30,718 nt of DNA from DATKXU01 sp035528905 (GTDB lineage: Bacteria; Armatimonadota; UBA5829; DTJY01): positions 1 to 30,718 of the forward strand of contig DATKXU010000075.1 in assembly GCA_035528905.1 (NCBI GenBank), written 5' to 3'. Positions 28,517-30,718 of the stretch are shown here, one piece after another. The number at the start of each line of letters is the position of its first letter. Position 1 is the first letter of the stretch. Both the position numbers and the translations under genes were made by a program. The notes beneath the pieces are model-generated. The model had not been told where the DNA came from, did not search any database, and saw only the letters and a list, made by a program, of their open reading frames with translations.

Positions 28517-29479
28517 ATGGCAGAGACTAACAACATGGAACAGGAACTTCGAGCAAAAGCAAGAGAGCTCCTGGAGAGCGGGCAGGTCAAGCTGGTGATC
28601 GGCTATGAGGCCGGGAGCGTGCCGTTCAAGTGCGCGCCGCTGTTCGCTGAGACGCCTGAGGAGGCTGACCGGCTGATCTGGAATCCCACGTGCGTGAACA
28701 ACCTGGCGGTCTACCTTCCCGAAGCCGTCAAGCGCGGAAAGGTTGCCGTCGTCCTCAAGCCGTGTGATGTCGGTTCGGTGGTCGAGCTAATCAAGGAGCA
28801 CCAGATCAAGCGGGATGACGTGATCGCAATAGTCGTCGGCTGCCCCGGCGTGCTGGGCCTGGACAGCCTGAGCGAGATGGACTTGGGCGACATCCGCTCG
28901 ATTGAGTGGCGAGGCGACGGCATCGCGGTAACCACCGGCTCCGGGGAGGTCGTGATTCCCCGCGAGAAGGCATTCGCGGGCAAGTGCCTGTCCTGCGAGA
29001 TCGGCGAGCCCGCGCTCGCGGACATCAAGATTGGCGAATCGCCGGCGCGCGAGCCGGTGACGGACGCATACATCTCCCTCGAAGAGTATGAGAAGATGTC
29101 GCCGGCGGAGAGGCGCGCATTCTGGGCGAAGCAGTTCGAGCGGTGCATCCGCTGCTACGCGTGCCGCGCGGTATGCCCGGCCTGCTACTGCAGCGAGTGC
29201 TTCGTGGACAAAGCCGCCCAACTGTGGGTTTCGAAGAGCACAGACCCCACGGCGAACTGGTTCTTCCACATGGCGCGGGCGATGCACCTCGCCGGGCGGT
29301 GCATCGGCTGCGGCGAGTGCGAGCGCGTGTGCCCCGTGCGCATTCAGCTCTCACTCCTCGGAAAGAAGGTTCATGTGGATGTGGAGGATATGTTCGACTA
29401 CGAGCCCGGAACCGATCCGGAGGCATTGCCGGTACTCGGCAGCTTCGAGGCGAAAGACCCGGATCCGTGCCCGGAGTGA
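28517..29479 (+). CDS. FrhB-domain ferredoxin protein, FlxC-like
   Basis: A 320-aa iron-sulfur protein. The N-terminal half resembles the coenzyme F420 hydrogenase/dehydrogenase beta (FrhB) domain, with VVLKPCDVGSVVELIKEHQI and IVVGCPG. The second half carries CLSCEIGEP (~157), CIRCYACRAVCPACYCSECF (~210) and CIGCGECERVCPVRI (~262), two cubane clusters plus extra Cys. Proteins of this build accompany MvhD in the Flx module of sulfate reducers and related Hdr clusters. No SD is visible before the ATG because a repeat element lies there; a second ATG at 28535 has none either. It is 47 bases from the next gene, same operon. The electron donor is not provable from sequence. Confidence 0.75.
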   Translation: MAETNNMEQELRAKARELLESGQVKLVIGYEAGSVPFKCAPLFAETPEEADRLIWNPTCVNNLAVYLPEAVKRGKVAVVLKPCDVGSVVELIKEHQIKRDDVIAIVVGCPGVLGLDSLSEMDLGDIRSIEWRGDGIAVTTGSGEVVIPREKAFAGKCLSCEIGEPALADIKIGESPAREPVTDAYISLEEYEKMSPAERRAFWAKQFERCIRCYACRAVCPACYCSECFVDKAAQLWVSKSTDPTANWFFHMARAMHLAGRCIGCGECERVCPVRIQLSLLGKKVHVDVEDMFDYEPGTDPEALPVLGSFEAKDPDPCPE

Positions 29480-29526
29480 GGTTGGACACTAGCTATCTCA
29501 ATCGTGCGTGAACAAGGATAGAATCG

Positions 29527-30549
29527 GTGGAACCCAAGATTATAGCAAAAGAAGACGTTTCTACTTGGCTTGCATCTCTGGCAAGCAAGTACGAGATCAT
29601 CGCGCCGGTGACTGAGGACGGCGTGACGCGCTTCAAAGTCATTGACGATCCGTCGTCCATCAATCTCGAATCGCCTGCTCCCGCTAATACCAGCCTCCGC
29701 GAGCACTTCACGCCGGAGACGGAGATGCTCTTCGAGTACGAGCTTTCCGGCCAGGCGGCGGAAGTGACGGCGCCGGAAGCGGAGGTCAAGGACCGCCTCA
29801 TCTTCGGCGCGCGTGCGTGCGACGCGGCGGCCCTGAGATACGTTGACGCCGTGTACTCGAACGTCGAGCCGGTGGATACGCTCTACTTCAACCGTCGCGA
29901 GCACACCGTCATTGTCGGGCTGTTCTGCAACAATCCATCCTGGAGCTGCTTCTGCACGGAGGTCGGCGATTTTCTCACGAACCCGGTAGGGATGGACGCA
30001 TACTTCACCGATATCGGCGACAAGCTCTACGCCGAGGCGCTGACCCCGAAGGGCGAGGAGCTCCTGAGCGCACCTGAGTTCAAGCCCGCGTCGGAGGCCG
30101 ATGCGCAGGCGGTCCAGGAAGTCCGCAAGAAGGCGCTGAGCAGTCTGCCTAAGCCGACCGACCATGCCGCCGCTTCCGGGTCGTATGACTGGGATCACCC
30201 GATCTGGGCCAAGCTCGCTGAGAAGTGCCTGGGCTGCGGAGTCTGCGCGTTCCTCTGCCCGACGTGCCACTGCTTCGACATCCAGGAATGTCCCAAGGGC
30301 GTTCGCGGCAGCAGGTTCCGGTGCTGGGACACCTGCCAGTTCGAGAAGTTCACGCTGATGGGCGCGGGACACAATCCCCGGCCATCGAAGAAGGAGCGAA
30401 CGCGGCAGAGAGTTTTCCATAAATTCAAGTACTCGCCGGAGCGCTATGGGATCCTTGGATGCGTCGGCTGCGGCCGGTGCATCGCCGCCTGTCCGGTCAA
30501 TATAGACATACGGCAGGTAGTTGATAAGCTTGAAACAGAGAAGCCATAA
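29527..30549 (+). CDS. AsrA/HydB-like 4Fe-4S protein, FlxB-like
   Basis: A 340-aa protein of the family holding anaerobic sulfite reductase subunit A, sulfhydrogenase beta and FlxB. Conserved blocks are FGARACDAAALRYVD (~93), CNNPSWSCFCTE (~137-150), CLGCGVCAFLCPTCHCFDI (~234) and CVGCGRCIAACPVNIDI (~312), a ferredoxin-type dicluster with additional Cys. Such proteins partner a FAD/NAD(P)-binding subunit (AsrB, HydG, FlxA). That partner is absent here because an insertion sequence begins 30 bases later. The start is GTG with AGGA 8 bases before. It is the last complete gene of the operon. Confidence 0.8.
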   Translation: MEPKIIAKEDVSTWLASLASKYEIIAPVTEDGVTRFKVIDDPSSINLESPAPANTSLREHFTPETEMLFEYELSGQAAEVTAPEAEVKDRLIFGARACDAAALRYVDAVYSNVEPVDTLYFNRREHTVIVGLFCNNPSWSCFCTEVGDFLTNPVGMDAYFTDIGDKLYAEALTPKGEELLSAPEFKPASEADAQAVQEVRKKALSSLPKPTDHAAASGSYDWDHPIWAKLAEKCLGCGVCAFLCPTCHCFDIQECPKGVRGSRFRCWDTCQFEKFTLMGAGHNPRPSKKERTRQRVFHKFKYSPERYGILGCVGCGRCIAACPVNIDIRQVVDKLETEKP

Positions 30550-30552
30550 ACC

Positions 30553-30578
30553 TCGTTCTCGTACTCTTACTCGTACTC
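30553..30578. repeat. Hexanucleotide repeat (TCGTAC type)
   Basis: Units TCGTTC, TCGTAC, TCTTAC and TCGTAC run in tandem between the FlxB-like gene and the insertion sequence. The end of the repeat abuts the putative terminal inverted repeat of the IS. Confidence 0.7.
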
Positions 30579-30718
30579 TGACCTTGCCTCGAAATAGTGG
30601 GCACCGGATAATAGGAGATGAGGTGACCCAAAGATGGCGAGGCAGTATTCAGAGAGTTTCAAGGCAGAGGCTGTGAAATTGGCGCTTGCGGGCAAGACGA
30701 GCAAAGCACGGATCGCAA
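30579..30718 (+). mobile_element. Left end of an IS3-family-like insertion sequence, cut by the window edge
   Basis: A TGACCTTGCC...AATAGTGGGCACC stretch (30579-30606), of the sort seen at IS3-group ends, precedes a transposase OrfA-like start. The right end, the second transposase frame and the target duplication lie beyond the window, so the exact boundary is an estimate. Confidence 0.55.
30634..30718 (+). CDS. Transposase OrfA-like protein (N-terminal fragment)
   Basis: The first 28 codons of a protein beginning MARQYSESFKAEAVKLAL, the opening helix-turn-helix of IS3/IS911-type OrfA (transposase_8). GGAG and GAGGTG lie upstream of the ATG. The reading frame runs off the window end, so length and integrity are unknown. 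Confidence 0.75.
   Translation, partial: MARQYSESFKAEAVKLALAGKTSKARIA

Noticed and set aside
29398..30420. 340-aa reading frame antisense to the FlxB-like gene
   Set aside because: Same reason: opposite-strand shadow of a gene with conserved Cys motifs.

Overview
The window reads as bacterial chromosome of fairly high GC with long stretches of real coding sequence on both strands. I see no rRNA, tRNA or CRISPR array. PEP-CTERM proteins, many dispersed intergenic repeats, ECF and sigma-54 signals, and a heterodisulfide-reductase-type electron transfer operon together suggest an uncultured, probably anaerobic, Gram-negative-type bacterium. Armatimonadota or a Planctomycetes-like lineage would fit, but the assignment is an inference and weak.

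Layout. 1-622: no protein gene. It holds two tandem, similarly built units, each a near-perfect sigma-54 (-24/-12) promoter, a short CU-rich stretch and an intrinsic terminator. I read these as two small RNA genes of about 70 nt. 623-3245 (minus): an ECF sigma factor, its zinc-finger anti-sigma factor and an exported protein with an adhesin-like (DUF4097-type) C-terminus, tightly coupled. 3442-5316 (minus): a membrane GGDEF plus HD-GYP c-di-GMP enzyme. 5547-6714 (plus): a RidA-family deaminase and a sugar phosphate isomerase/epimerase-like protein behind a clear sigma-70 promoter. 6913-9680 (minus): two tandemly duplicated PEP-CTERM proteins, each with the same ~300 bp promoter and leader. 9811-13555 (minus): two coupled, modular secreted proteins that share a repeated domain. 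13898-15965 (plus): a TrkH/TrkA potassium uptake pair. 16059-18643 (minus): a sialidase-type BNR protein and a CreD-like membrane protein. 18967-20244 (plus): a sugar-type MFS permease. 20526-22732 (minus): a ZIP metal transporter and a membrane-anchored protein with a pseudopilin-like C-terminus.

22998-30549 (plus) is an electron-transfer operon in the order HdrC, HdrB, (GNAT acetyltransferase), HdrA, (two small membrane proteins), MvhD/FlxD-like, FrhB/FlxC-like, and AsrA/HydB/FlxB-like. This is the reverse of the flxABCD-hdrABC order known from sulfate reducers. An insertion sequence begins where an FlxA-like FAD/NAD(P) subunit would be expected. Most junctions in the operon carry a repeat or an extra gene, and the 3' end of hdrA is duplicated between the two small membrane-protein genes.

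How it may fit together (inference). The Hdr/Flx-like complex would couple electron transfer between a pyridine nucleotide or another donor, ferredoxin and a disulfide acceptor. The secreted PEP-CTERM and CBM-like proteins, sialidase-like protein, isomerase and MFS permease suggest use of surface or environmental glycans. The two predicted sigma-54 small RNAs carry an anti-Shine-Dalgarno-like CU tract. In the first one this tract can pair over 14 nt, with one G-U, to the ribosome binding sites of both PEP-CTERM genes, which gives a testable regulatory link between the left end and the duplicated surface proteins.
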